A stretch of 64,000 nucleotides of DNA, from contig JAEKNX010000004.1 in the NCBI GenBank assembly GCA_016839055.1, forward strand, positions 1 through 64,000. The letters are read 5' to 3'. This DNA is from Spirochaetales bacterium. GTDB taxonomy: Bacteria; Spirochaetota; Spirochaetia; UBA9216. The position numbers and the translations under genes were made by a program. The notes under the pieces are model-generated. The model saw nothing but the letters and a program-made list of their open reading frames with translations, had not been told where the DNA came from and searched no databases. Positions 25,524-34,600 of this stretch are shown piece by piece (within the stretch, counting starts at the first letter, position 1; every line of letters begins with the position of its first letter).

Positions 25524-25552
25524 ATAATGTTTCAGAAAGAGTATTTTGTCAA
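25524..25552 (-). promoter_or_regulatory. Strong promoter of marR giving a predicted leaderless mRNA
   Basis: On the minus strand TTGACA (25552-25547), a 17-bp spacer and CATTAT (25529-25524). Transcription would start at about 25517, one base before the ATG at 25516. Confidence 0.7.
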
Positions 25553-25617
25553 GGAAAGAGGCCCTCCGCCTGAGGAGAGCTCTACCTATTAAGTCGTTCT
25601 TCTCAGAACTGCTTTTT

Positions 25618-26109
25618 TTAGTGGTTACCGCAGTCACAGTCTTCATCATGATCATGTGAAAACTGCTCTAAATCTTCATCCGTTGTTTTATGAACATCAA
25701 TAACTTCAATATTGAAAGTGATTTCTTTTCCCGCATAGGGATGGTTTCCGTCTAGTGTGACTTCGTCCTCAGCTATTGCGACTATAACCATCAGACTTTC
25801 CTCTTCACCATCGCCGACGATTAGTTCACTGCCTGCTTCAAGCGTTTTCGGATCTTCAAATTCAGCGATTGGGACTTTAATGACCAGTTCCTCGATTCTG
25901 TCGCCGAAGGCCTCATCAACCGAAAGGTCAAGCGTTACCTTGTCGCCGGATATCCTTCCTTCTAGTGCTTTTTCTACAGCCGGTAGCATCATTTCGAGCC
26001 CCTGAAGATAGGTGACCGGATCATCGGGCTCGGTCTTCTCGAGGATTTCCCCGCCTTTCTCTGATAGTGTATAGTGTATTGTAACTGTAGTTTCATTAGT
26101 AATTTTCAT
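25618..26109 (-). CDS. slyD: SlyD-like FKBP-type peptidyl-prolyl isomerase
   Basis: 163 residues from the ATG at 26109, which has AGGAG 8 bp upstream; a longer frame to 26184 lacks such a site. The FKBP half-domains (TVTIHYTLSEKGGEILEKT, LQGLEMMLPAVEKALEGR) surround the insert-in-flap chaperone domain (SVDEAFGDRIEELVIKVP, TLDGNHPYAGKEITFNIEV), the SlyD arrangement. The C-terminus HDHDEDCDCGNH is a metal-binding tail, as in SlyD proteins that help load nickel. It catalyses proline isomerisation and acts as a cytoplasmic chaperone. It is transcribed towards marR with about 100 bp between them. Confidence 0.92.
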   Translation of the reverse strand: MKITNETTVTIHYTLSEKGGEILEKTEPDDPVTYLQGLEMMLPAVEKALEGRISGDKVTLDLSVDEAFGDRIEELVIKVPIAEFEDPKTLEAGSELIVGDGEEESLMVIVAIAEDEVTLDGNHPYAGKEITFNIEVIDVHKTTDEDLEQFSHDHDEDCDCGNH

Positions 26110-26219
26110 ATTGGCTCCTGAATTGCATTTTCGGTAATATAGCATTTTAACCATCCGGCGGATACCTCGGGGAAACAGCTTCACTTGATTAACTCCGGAA
26201 ATGCCGGTACTCTAAGCCC

Positions 26220-27593
26220 GTGAATCGAAATGACAGAATAGAACTCCTCAGATCAGGCGGGATCGGAAAGGCTCTCTGGACTCTGGCAATGCCGGCGGTC
26301 ATAGCAATGTTTGTGAATGCTGTATACAACGTCGTAGATACTGCCTTTATCGGACTGCTCCATGATACAGCCTCGATAGGCGCTTCGGCTGTTCTCTTTC
26401 CTATCTTCATGCTTATAGCGGCAATCGGGCTTACCTTCGGGATGGGGGCTGCATCGGTTATTTCCCGTAAACTTGGTGAGAACAAACCGGAACACGCGCG
26501 CAGAACGGCGTCTACCGCTTTCTACACAAGCGTCATCGCTGGTATTATCTTCGCCGTCCTTGGAAATGTTTTTATCGAACCGCTTTTAAGGCTGTTCGGC
26601 GCTACCGACACAATTCTCGAGAAAGCTGTTATTTACGGCAGGATAATTATTGGAGGTTCAATATTTCAGGTGCTTAATATGTGCATGAACAATATTCTCC
26701 GAGCTGAAGGCGCGGCAGGCTATAGCGGGAGGGCATTGATGCTTGGAGGGATTCTCAATATTATCCTCGATCCGATATTCATGTTTGTGTTTAAAATGGG
26801 ACTTGCGGGAGCCGCCGCCGCTACAATTACGGCTCAGTTTATCAGCACTATCTATCTTTTGCGTTTTTTTATAATGAAGAAAGGCATTCTGAGTATTAGG
26901 ATTATGGATTTTCACCCAACCCGGGCCATTTACCATGGAATAATGACAATCGGAATACCTACCTTTGCCCGGCAGGTGTTCATGAGTATTTCCATGGGGA
27001 TGCTCAATTCCGCCGCGGGGCTTTACGGAGATGCCGCTGTTGCTGCGGTAGGTATTACTCTACGTGTCATCTCGCTTGTGATGATGGTAATCTTCGGGAT
27101 AGGGCAGGGACTGCAGCCTCTTGCAGGATATAACTATGGGGCCCGGCAGTACGACAGAGTAATTAAATCTACAAGAAAAGCTATAATCTGGAGTGTCTCT
27201 TTCGCGGCTGTGATGTCGGTAGTTTTCTGGATAGCGGCCGGACGAATTGTATCCCTGTTTTCACAGGATCCCATGGTAGTCGAAATAGGCATCAAGGCCC
27301 TGAGATTTACCTCTACAACCCTGGTTCTTGTTGGAATTCAGAATTCTTACGGAATACTGTTTCAGGCACTGGGAAAGGGGCTACAGGCGGCGATCCTGGC
27401 AATAGCGCGTCAGGGTTTATTCTTTATCCCCGCCGTGCTCATCCTTCCGAGGCTGTTTGGGCTTAATGGTGTAATTGTGACACAGGTGACAGCCGACGTG
27501 CTCAGCATCATGGTAACCATCCCGCTAGCGATTATTGAGGTAAAACATCTGCGCAAACTCATTAATCCTTCTGGCATTACCGCGGAAGAATAG
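26220..27593 (+). CDS. MATE-family multidrug/sodium antiporter
   Basis: 457 residues with twelve predicted membrane helices in two homologous halves. The N-terminal LWTLAMPAVIAMFVNAVYNVVD and QVLNMCMNNILRAEG, and the second-half GIGQGLQPLAGYNYGARQYD, are conserved MATE motifs. It should expel cationic compounds in exchange for Na+ or H+ at the inner membrane. The start is a GTG; no ATG lies between it and the upstream in-frame stop at 26190, and the Shine-Dalgarno is weak. Divergent from slyD, with 110 bp between the starts. Confidence 0.92.
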   Translation: MNRNDRIELLRSGGIGKALWTLAMPAVIAMFVNAVYNVVDTAFIGLLHDTASIGASAVLFPIFMLIAAIGLTFGMGAASVISRKLGENKPEHARRTASTAFYTSVIAGIIFAVLGNVFIEPLLRLFGATDTILEKAVIYGRIIIGGSIFQVLNMCMNNILRAEGAAGYSGRALMLGGILNIILDPIFMFVFKMGLAGAAAATITAQFISTIYLLRFFIMKKGILSIRIMDFHPTRAIYHGIMTIGIPTFARQVFMSISMGMLNSAAGLYGDAAVAAVGITLRVISLVMMVIFGIGQGLQPLAGYNYGARQYDRVIKSTRKAIIWSVSFAAVMSVVFWIAAGRIVSLFSQDPMVVEIGIKALRFTSTTLVLVGIQNSYGILFQALGKGLQAAILAIARQGLFFIPAVLILPRLFGLNGVIVTQVTADVLSIMVTIPLAIIEVKHLRKLINPSGITAEE

Positions 27594-27603
27594 GTTAGAA
27601 TAG

Positions 27604-27642
27604 AGAGGAGCTTTTTAAAACGGTGTTTTAAAAAGTTCCTTT
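27604..27642 (+). other. 18-bp hairpin with GGT loop after the MATE gene
   Basis: Left arm 27604-27621 and right arm 27625-27642 pair over 18 bases around the triloop GGT, with only two G-U wobbles (27605/27641 and 27610/27636). Wobbles without mismatches fit an RNA structure. It begins 11 bp after the MATE stop. It shares the GGT triloop with the hairpin at 58921. There is no T tract immediately after it. Confidence 0.7.
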
Positions 27643-27672
27643 AAAGTATTAAGGTTGGAATTACATAAGAGC

Positions 27673-27696
27673 GGAGATTTCCAATCTCCCGGTTTT
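27673..27696 (+). terminator. Probable Rho-independent terminator before ettA
   Basis: GGAGATT (27673-27679), loop TCC, AATCTCC (27683-27689), then CGG and a run of five T. The stem is short but perfect and the T run is in the right orientation for the MATE transcript. Confidence 0.5.
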
Positions 27697-27730
27697 TGTG
27701 AGTCCCTCTATAAGTAAACGGAGAGTAATA

Positions 27731-29413
27731 ATGGCTAATGAAACAGAAAAAATAATCTACTCGATGGTAGGTGTTAGTAAGACGATAAATCAGAAGGTAA
27801 TCCTCAAGGATATCTACCTTTCATATTTTTACGGCGCGAAGATAGGCGTCCTGGGTCTCAACGGTTCGGGAAAGAGTACTCTGCTCAAGATTCTCGCCGG
27901 AGTGGATGAGGATATTCTGGGAGAAACTGTTCTGACTGAGGGCTTTACAATCGGTTATCTCGAACAGGAACCGGAAATTGATCCTGATAAGACTGTTAAG
28001 GAAATAGTTCAGCAGGGGGTTCAGGAGACTATGGACCTTCTCGCCGAATATGATTCAATAAACGAGAAGTTTGCCGAACCTATGGATGATGCTGAGATGA
28101 CGAAGCTTCTCGACCGTCAGGGCATCGTTCAGGACAAGCTGGAGCAGCTCGGAGCCTGGGAGATTGACTCGAGGCTTGAGATGGCAATGGATGCTCTTCG
28201 CTGTCCGCCTGAGGATGCCAAGATCGGTATTCTGTCGGGAGGAGAGAAGCGTCGGGTAGCCCTCTGCCGCCTGTTGCTGCAGAAACCGGACATCCTGCTT
28301 CTTGATGAGCCCACCAATCACCTTGATGCCGAGACTGTAGGCTGGCTTGAGCAGCATCTTCAGAAATATGAGGGAACCGTTATCGCCGTTACCCATGACA
28401 GGTATTTTCTCGATAATGTCGCCGGCTGGATTCTTGAGCTCGACCGCGGGAAAGGAATACCGTGGAAGGGCAACTATTCATCATGGCTTGAGCAGAAGCA
28501 TCAGAGGTTAGCCCAGGAAGAGAAGCAGGAGAGTGATCGGCAGAGGACTCTCCAGCGTGAGCTCGACTGGATTCACATGAGTCCGAAAGGCCGCCACGCG
28601 AAAGCCAAGGCCCGAATCAATTCATACGAGCAGCTTCTTAACCAGGATACTTCAGATAGAGAGTCCAAGCTTCAGATTATCATCCCGCAGGGACCGAGGC
28701 TGGGTGATGTTGTAGTCGAGGCTGAGAATATAAATAAAGCATTTAATGATAATATTCTTGTAGAAAACATGAGTTTCTCTATGCCTCCGGGTGCGATTAT
28801 CGGTATAGTCGGACCTAATGGAGCCGGCAAGACAACCCTGTTCAGGATGATTACCGGGGTTGAATCTCCCGATTCGGGAGAGCTCAAGGTCGGTCAGACT
28901 GTGAAAATTGCTCATGTAGATCAGATGAGAGATATCCTTGACCCGAATAAAACTATCTATCAGCAGATATCCGATGGTCAGGAGACTATGAAGATTGGAA
29001 ATCGCGAAATCAACGCCAGGGCTTATTGTGCCCAGTTTAACTTTACCGGAGCTGATCAGCAGAAAAAATTGGGAGTTCTATCCGGTGGTGAGCGTAACCG
29101 TGTACAGCTGGCATTGATGCTGAAAGAAGGTTCAAACCTATTACTGCTTGATGAACCTACCAATGATCTTGATGTTAATACTATCCGTGCCCTCGAAGAG
29201 GCGATTAATACCTATGCAGGCTGTGCGGTTATTATAAGCCATGACAGATGGTTTCTCGACAGGGTAGCCACGCATATCATTGCCTTTGAGGGTGACAGTC
29301 AGGTGTTTTTCTTTGAAGGAAATTATTCTGAATATGATGAGCACCGGAAAAAACGGCTTGGAATAGAAGCCGACAGGCCGCACAGAATTAAGTACCGGCA
29401 TCTTACAAGATAA
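27731..29413 (+). CDS. ettA: Energy-dependent translational throttle protein EttA (ABC-F ATPase)
   Basis: 560 residues from the ATG at 27731, with GGAGAG upstream; an in-frame GTG 33 bp earlier is less likely. Two ABC modules: first Walker A GLNGSGKSTL, signature LSGGEKRRVALCRL and LLDEPTNHLDAETV; second GPNGAGKTTL, LSGGERNRVQLALML and LLDEPTNDLDVNTI. They are joined by the charged linker WIHMSPKGRHAKAKARIN that reaches the ribosomal P site. E. coli EttA is 555 residues, and the match in length and linker supports the assignment over Uup or drug-resistance ABC-F proteins. It gates the first peptide bond in response to ATP/ADP ratio. Soluble, ribosome-associated. Confidence 0.94.
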   Translation: MANETEKIIYSMVGVSKTINQKVILKDIYLSYFYGAKIGVLGLNGSGKSTLLKILAGVDEDILGETVLTEGFTIGYLEQEPEIDPDKTVKEIVQQGVQETMDLLAEYDSINEKFAEPMDDAEMTKLLDRQGIVQDKLEQLGAWEIDSRLEMAMDALRCPPEDAKIGILSGGEKRRVALCRLLLQKPDILLLDEPTNHLDAETVGWLEQHLQKYEGTVIAVTHDRYFLDNVAGWILELDRGKGIPWKGNYSSWLEQKHQRLAQEEKQESDRQRTLQRELDWIHMSPKGRHAKAKARINSYEQLLNQDTSDRESKLQIIIPQGPRLGDVVVEAENINKAFNDNILVENMSFSMPPGAIIGIVGPNGAGKTTLFRMITGVESPDSGELKVGQTVKIAHVDQMRDILDPNKTIYQQISDGQETMKIGNREINARAYCAQFNFTGADQQKKLGVLSGGERNRVQLALMLKEGSNLLLLDEPTNDLDVNTIRALEEAINTYAGCAVIISHDRWFLDRVATHIIAFEGDSQVFFFEGNYSEYDEHRKKRLGIEADRPHRIKYRHLTR

Positions 29414-29428
29414 TTTAGCTGACTGATA

Positions 29429-31609
29429 TCAACTAACCGGGTTATTTCCGGGCTGTCTGTCTGAAAAGACGGCCCGGTTTCCCGCCACTCTTTTTGCCTC
29501 ATACATTGCGTTATCCGCTTTTAAAAGAAGCTCATCAATTCCGTTTCCATCATCAGGAAAAACAGCAATACCGATGCTTATGCCGAGATTGAAGGTTTTT
29601 TCTTTTATAACAAGATCTTTTCCAACGGAAGCAATGATTTTTTCTGCTGCCGACTGGATTCCGTCGGTGTTGTCGCTGTTGTATAGTACAGCGACAAACT
29701 CGTCTCCGCCTATTCTGGCAACGGTATCTGAAGTCCTTAGGGTCATACAGAGTCTCTCGCCGATAATGCGGAGAACAAGGTCTCCGGTTCCATGCCCGAG
29801 AGTGTCGTTGATTGGTTTAAACTTATCCAGATCCATATAGAGTACCGCTATCCGGGTCTTTTCTCTCATTGCAATCTTTATTCCCCGTTCGAGAAGTTCA
29901 TTTAGCAGATGCCTGTTTGGAAGCTCTGTTAGCGGATCATGGTTGGCCATATGCGCAATCTTCCGATAGGCTTTTTCAAGCTCCTGTTTTTCTGTAGTAA
30001 TTATTTCGTTGAGTTTATTGAGCTCATGATGTGCATTGCTGTTATCCAGAGCTATTCCAATGAAAGATGATATTGCTCCTAGAATTTCAAGATGGTTCTC
30101 TGTATAGGAGTTTTCGAGGGGGCTCTGAATCGACAGGCAGCCTATTATCTTCTCCCTGTTCATGATAGGTAGAAAGATCGCAGATTTAGATTTCCCCCCG
30201 CTTCTTGATTCCCAATGGGCAACATATTTTTTTGAGTCTTCCCGTTTTTTGATGAAGGCCGGCTGCCTGTTTTTAACGCACCATACCGAGATGCTTCCAT
30301 CATTATCGAGTCCTATCCGAAATGGCTCAACACGTTTTCCTTCGTTAATGAAGTATTTGAAATCAATTGTTCTGTCGTCTTCGGAGTATAGCGCAATTCC
30401 GAAGATCGTAATATCTACGAGTTCGATAAGCCGCCGGTAAGTGCAGTGAACAATTTCCTCCAGCTCGAGTGAGGCCGTTATTTCCTTGCCTATCTCGTTT
30501 ATAAACCCGATTTCCATATTTAATTTCTCAAGTCTAAGTGACTGCATCCGGTAGGATTCTTTCTCGGTCTCTGTCTGCTCGGTTTCATAGAGGATGGTGA
30601 TCTTTTTTAACCTGTTCTTGAGTCTTTCACTGCGCTGATTTGTCTCCATTTTATAGAAGCGTTCATGATATTCGAGTGCCTTCCCGGCATTGCCAAGTGC
30701 TTTTTCTATCTGCGATTTTCTGCGCAGGCAGCGCCGGATCAGGTCCTCGTTATTTAATTTTTTGGCAAACGCTTCTGCCGCATTAATATAGGGGTTGGCT
30801 TTTTCGGGTTTTAAATCTTTAAGGTAGAGGATGCCCTTTCGGTAGCTGCATTCTGCTATGCCGTTTTTGTCACTGACCTTTTCGTAGTAGGAGAGTGATT
30901 CTGCTATTCTGTTCTCGGTTTCTGAATAATTTCCCAAGATTAATTGAATCCTGCCCAAACCCAGAAGGGCATCGGCTTTTATGTGATTGTAGTTATTTTT
31001 TTCTGCCAGGTTGAGAGCCCTGCTGAAATGTTCCTCCGCTAAATCAAGGTCTTTAATTTTCAGATAGATCTCTCCGAGATTCTGTGAAGTTACCGCGTAA
31101 AGAATCTGGTTCTCACATCCCGAGGCCAGGGTGTTAGCCTTGTGGTAATAGCTCAGGGCTTCCTCGATGTTATTGATCAGCCGATGAATCTCTCCGATAT
31201 TATTGAGAACCCTGATCCTTATTTCTTCATTTTTTGTCAGATCACTTTGAGCCAGGGCCATGAAATAGAAATTCAGCGCGGTTTCGTAATCTGAGGCCTC
31301 ATGCGCCCTCATTCCAAGTGAGTTGAGCGTTCTCATCTCACCGGCTTCACTTCTTTCGTTAGAATCTGATCTGAATAGATCGAGAGCCTCATTAAGATCT
31401 TTCTCAGCCTGAGCAAGATCGGAGAGGAATAATCTGCATCTGCCGATATTAAGAAAGCTTTCGGCTTTGCCTAGATCGTATCCTGCTTTATCTGCGAGAC
31501 AAAGGGCCTCGGTAGCGTTTTTGAGACTGGTTTTAGGATCATTAGTTGCGTTGTTCCAGATTTCACTGTTCAGTTGATCAATCTTCTGAATCACATCATT
31601 CCCATTCAT
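29429..31609 (-). CDS. Diguanylate cyclase with TPR and GAF domains
   Basis: 726 residues, no signal peptide or membrane segment. Residues about 1-330 are tetratricopeptide repeats (YYHKANTLASGCENQILYAV, AEEHFSRALNLAEKNNYNH). A coiled coil leads to a GAF domain (about 385-530, ISVWCVKNRQPAFIKKRED). The C-terminal GGDEF domain carries an intact active site, RIGGDEFVAVL (near 631), and the inhibitory RxxD site, RTSD, five residues before it. The protein should therefore make cyclic-di-GMP and be feedback-inhibited. TPR input suggests control by a protein partner, GAF by a ligand. It is convergent with ettA, 15 bp apart. Confidence 0.93.
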   Translation of the reverse strand: MNGNDVIQKIDQLNSEIWNNATNDPKTSLKNATEALCLADKAGYDLGKAESFLNIGRCRLFLSDLAQAEKDLNEALDLFRSDSNERSEAGEMRTLNSLGMRAHEASDYETALNFYFMALAQSDLTKNEEIRIRVLNNIGEIHRLINNIEEALSYYHKANTLASGCENQILYAVTSQNLGEIYLKIKDLDLAEEHFSRALNLAEKNNYNHIKADALLGLGRIQLILGNYSETENRIAESLSYYEKVSDKNGIAECSYRKGILYLKDLKPEKANPYINAAEAFAKKLNNEDLIRRCLRRKSQIEKALGNAGKALEYHERFYKMETNQRSERLKNRLKKITILYETEQTETEKESYRMQSLRLEKLNMEIGFINEIGKEITASLELEEIVHCTYRRLIELVDITIFGIALYSEDDRTIDFKYFINEGKRVEPFRIGLDNDGSISVWCVKNRQPAFIKKREDSKKYVAHWESRSGGKSKSAIFLPIMNREKIIGCLSIQSPLENSYTENHLEILGAISSFIGIALDNSNAHHELNKLNEIITTEKQELEKAYRKIAHMANHDPLTELPNRHLLNELLERGIKIAMREKTRIAVLYMDLDKFKPINDTLGHGTGDLVLRIIGERLCMTLRTSDTVARIGGDEFVAVLYNSDNTDGIQSAAEKIIASVGKDLVIKEKTFNLGISIGIAVFPDDGNGIDELLLKADNAMYEAKRVAGNRAVFSDRQPGNNPVS

Positions 31610-31673
31610 AGTATATTATTCTATTATTATAGCAGAAATTGTAAGTATGACAAAGTCTATTTATGGAGGTAAA

Positions 31674-34496
31674 ATGTACAGACGACATTTAATTAGAATA
31701 ATAACGGCAGGTATTCTGCTTCTCATGGTTTTTACGTCCTGCGGGACCTTCGATACAGAGGGTGAAACCGGAGCTGGAGAGCTTGCTATAGCACTCGATC
31801 CTGAGGTGAGAAGCGGTGTCCTCGACAATGGTTTGAGCTGGTATGTCCGTCCTAATTCGGAGCCGGAGAAGAGGGCCTCTCTCAGGCTAGTAGTTGATGC
31901 CGGCTCGATTCTTGAGGAGGACGACCAGCAGGGGCTGGCGCATTTCTGCGAGCACATGGCTTTCAACGGAACGGAAAACTTTGAGAAGTCGGAGCTCGTC
32001 GATTATCTTGAATCTATAGGGATGGCTTTCGGCCCGGAAATAAACGCGTACACCGGTTTTGATGAGACCGTCTACATGCTTGAGATTCCTACCGATGACG
32101 ATGAAATAATCAGCAATGCCTTTCAGGTTCTCGAAGACTGGGCTCACCTGGTCTCCTATGAAGATGAAGAGGTCGAGAAGGAAAGAGGGGTTATTCAGGA
32201 GGAATGGCGGCTTGGCAGAGGCGCTTCCGGCCGAATCCTGGACAAAATGATTCCAGTGCTTTTTAAGGATTCAAAATACTCGGAAAGGCTTCCTATCGGT
32301 AAGATGGATGTTGTAATGAACGCCCCTGTGCAGCGGCTCCGGGATTATTATAAAAGCTGGTATCGTCCTGAGCTGATGGCCGTAATTGTCGTCGGAGACA
32401 TTGAGCCTGAGAAGGCTGAGAAGCTTATCAGGCAGCATTTCGCCTTTAAGTCTCCGGTGGATGCTCCCGCACGGCCGGTTTTCAGTGTGCCCTCGTCAAC
32501 CGGAACAGATGTGCTCATGATTCCTGATCCGGAACTGACATATGTCACGGTAGAAATAACAGCGAAGACAGGTCCTGTCTCACAGCGGACCGAGTCTGAT
32601 TACCGCAGGATGCTCCTTGAGTCACTGAGCTGGTCTATGTTTAATGACAGGCTCGATGAGGCGGCCAAGCGGCCTGAACCTCCATTCATCGGCGCAGGCG
32701 GAGGCGTTGGCCGGATAGTCAGGACCAGCGGAACTGTCAGCTGTTATGCCTCGGCAGATACCGACTCCGCCATCAAGGCCCTCGAAGCGATGGTTTACGA
32801 GCTTGAAAGAGCCTCACGGTACGGATTCACCGATGGGGAGTGGGAGAGAACCAAGGCCAATTATCTCAAATCAATTGAGGAATATTATCTCGAACGTGAA
32901 AATATCTCTTCATCCGGATTTGCATCGGAGCTTGTTGATTATTATCTCCTGGATGTCTTCATGCCGGGACCCGAAGCCGAGCATGAGCTGTATAACCGGC
33001 TGATACCGGGAATCAGTCTTGCGGAGATAAACACTTACGCGCAGGACATGCTTCCATCAGGCGGCCGGACCCTGACCCTGATCTATCCGGAAAATGCCGA
33101 TGCTCCCTCGGAGGAAAGCATCAGGCAGCTATTAGAATCCGGAAAGGACATGAATGTTGAGAGATGGGTTGATGATGCCCTCGATCGTGAATTAATGGAA
33201 GGCGTTCCCGTAAAAGGCAGTATTATTTCAAGAGAGAGCTTTGACGGGATTCAAGCCGAACTCTGGCATCTGTCCAATGGTGCCGATGTGGTTTTCAAGA
33301 AAACAGACTTTAAGGAAGATGAGATCCTGTTTTCGGCATTCAGCCGCGGAGGATTGTCTTTGTCCTCAGATGAGGAATTCATATCAGGCAGATATGCGCC
33401 GCTGCTTTTAACTCAGAGCGGTCTTGGCGGATTCAATTCAAATCAGCTTCAGAAAAAACTTTCCGGGCTGAGTATCAGGCTTTCTCCCTATATCGGCACA
33501 GCATTTGAGGGCATGTCGGGTAGTTTCTCACCCGATGAAATAAAAGTCTTTATGCAGCTTGTTAATATGTATTTCACCGAAGCTGTTTTCAGTCCTGAAG
33601 TTCATGAAAACCTGGTTGTCAGGCTTACAAGTATAGTCGAGAACAGGAAGGCTGATCCTATGAATGTTTATTACGACCGTATTTCCGAGCTCCTGTCAGG
33701 CGGTGACTTCCGAAGCCGGCCTCTTGATGAACCGAGCATTAAAATGTTTACTCCTGATCTCTCCGAGCAGGTGTATTTAGAGCGTTTCGGCGGGGCTGAT
33801 GACTTTGTCTTTGTTTTTACCGGAAATATCAATCCTGACAGACTCGAACAGGAGGTGATTACCTATCTTGCGTCACTGCCCTCGGGTGTTACAGGCGAGA
33901 GTCCTGTCGACCTCGGGGTAAGACCTCCGGAAGGTGTTGTTGAAGATATTGTCGCAAAAGGAATTGAGATGCAAAGCAGGGTTCATCTGACCTTTCACGG
34001 CGGGCTCGATGTCTGGTCTTCCAATATTGAACTTCAAATGGGTGTTACCGCTTCAGTTCTTGAGACCCTGCTCCGGGAAAACATCCGGGAAGAGCTTTCT
34101 GGAACCTACCATATTTCAGTTTCGGCCGATGTGCAGCGGGAACCTTATCCGTCCTACAAAATACATATTGACTTCGGATGTGAGCCTATCAGGCTTGATG
34201 AGCTAACTTCTAAAGTTTTTAAGCTCCTATCTGATGTAGCGGGGGGAGAGCTGGAAGGGAATTATATAATCCGGCAGGAAGAGCAGTATCGCAGATCATA
34301 TGAAAAATCGATTGAGAAGAACAGCTTCTGGCTGAAGCATCTCGAAGACTCATTCGGGTACGGAGACGATCCTGAAGATCTCCTGACCCCCGAGGATTTC
34401 AACGAGAAGATAAGCCGTGAGTCGGTAATAGCAGCTGTAAATGAATATATAAACCCTGATGAATATGTCAAGGTTGTCCTTGTCCCCGGGAATTAA
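31674..34496 (+). CDS. M16-family zinc peptidase, lipoprotein
   Basis: 940 residues from the ATG at 31674, with GGAGG 6 bp upstream. The lipobox VFTSC near residue 24 marks an outer- or inner-membrane lipoprotein. The inverted zinc motif HFCEH is at residues 90-94 with the third ligand in the EVEKERGVIQEEW helix about 75 residues later, so the active domain is intact. Four M16 domains fit the length, as in pitrilysin-like PqqL/YhjJ proteases. The C-terminal half has the usual inactive domains (for example NIREELSGTYHISVSADVQR). It probably cleaves peptides in the periplasm. The gene ends at a cluster of short palindromic repeats. Confidence 0.92.
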   Translation: MYRRHLIRIITAGILLLMVFTSCGTFDTEGETGAGELAIALDPEVRSGVLDNGLSWYVRPNSEPEKRASLRLVVDAGSILEEDDQQGLAHFCEHMAFNGTENFEKSELVDYLESIGMAFGPEINAYTGFDETVYMLEIPTDDDEIISNAFQVLEDWAHLVSYEDEEVEKERGVIQEEWRLGRGASGRILDKMIPVLFKDSKYSERLPIGKMDVVMNAPVQRLRDYYKSWYRPELMAVIVVGDIEPEKAEKLIRQHFAFKSPVDAPARPVFSVPSSTGTDVLMIPDPELTYVTVEITAKTGPVSQRTESDYRRMLLESLSWSMFNDRLDEAAKRPEPPFIGAGGGVGRIVRTSGTVSCYASADTDSAIKALEAMVYELERASRYGFTDGEWERTKANYLKSIEEYYLERENISSSGFASELVDYYLLDVFMPGPEAEHELYNRLIPGISLAEINTYAQDMLPSGGRTLTLIYPENADAPSEESIRQLLESGKDMNVERWVDDALDRELMEGVPVKGSIISRESFDGIQAELWHLSNGADVVFKKTDFKEDEILFSAFSRGGLSLSSDEEFISGRYAPLLLTQSGLGGFNSNQLQKKLSGLSIRLSPYIGTAFEGMSGSFSPDEIKVFMQLVNMYFTEAVFSPEVHENLVVRLTSIVENRKADPMNVYYDRISELLSGGDFRSRPLDEPSIKMFTPDLSEQVYLERFGGADDFVFVFTGNINPDRLEQEVITYLASLPSGVTGESPVDLGVRPPEGVVEDIVAKGIEMQSRVHLTFHGGLDVWSSNIELQMGVTASVLETLLRENIREELSGTYHISVSADVQREPYPSYKIHIDFGCEPIRLDELTSKVFKLLSDVAGGELEGNYIIRQEEQYRRSYEKSIEKNSFWLKHLEDSFGYGDDPEDLLTPEDFNEKISRESVIAAVNEYINPDEYVKVVLVPGN

Positions 34497-34531
34497 ACGG
34501 GGAGGTTATTAGAGCGGAACTGTTTTTCCGT

Positions 34532-34600
34532 TTGCTCCTCAAGCGGAGCTTGCTCCTCAAGCGGAGCTTGCTCCTCAAGCGGAGCTTGCTCCGCAAGCTC
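34532..34600 (+). repeat. Palindromic 18-bp tandem repeats at a convergent gene junction
   Basis: TTGCTCCTCAAGCGGAGC is present three times without change (34532-34549, 34550-34567, 34568-34585), followed by a partial fourth copy. Each unit folds as GCTCC-TCAAGC-GGAGC and the register can also pair GCTTG with CAAGC. The array starts in the gap after the M16 gene and runs into the last nine codons of the convergent thiF-like gene, so it encodes that protein's extreme C-terminus. It may end transcription from both sides, but lacks a T tract. Confidence 0.85.

Noticed and set aside
34532-34600. CRISPR or phage attachment site
   Set aside because: Eighteen-bp units without spacers, no integrase, and the array lies partly within coding sequence.
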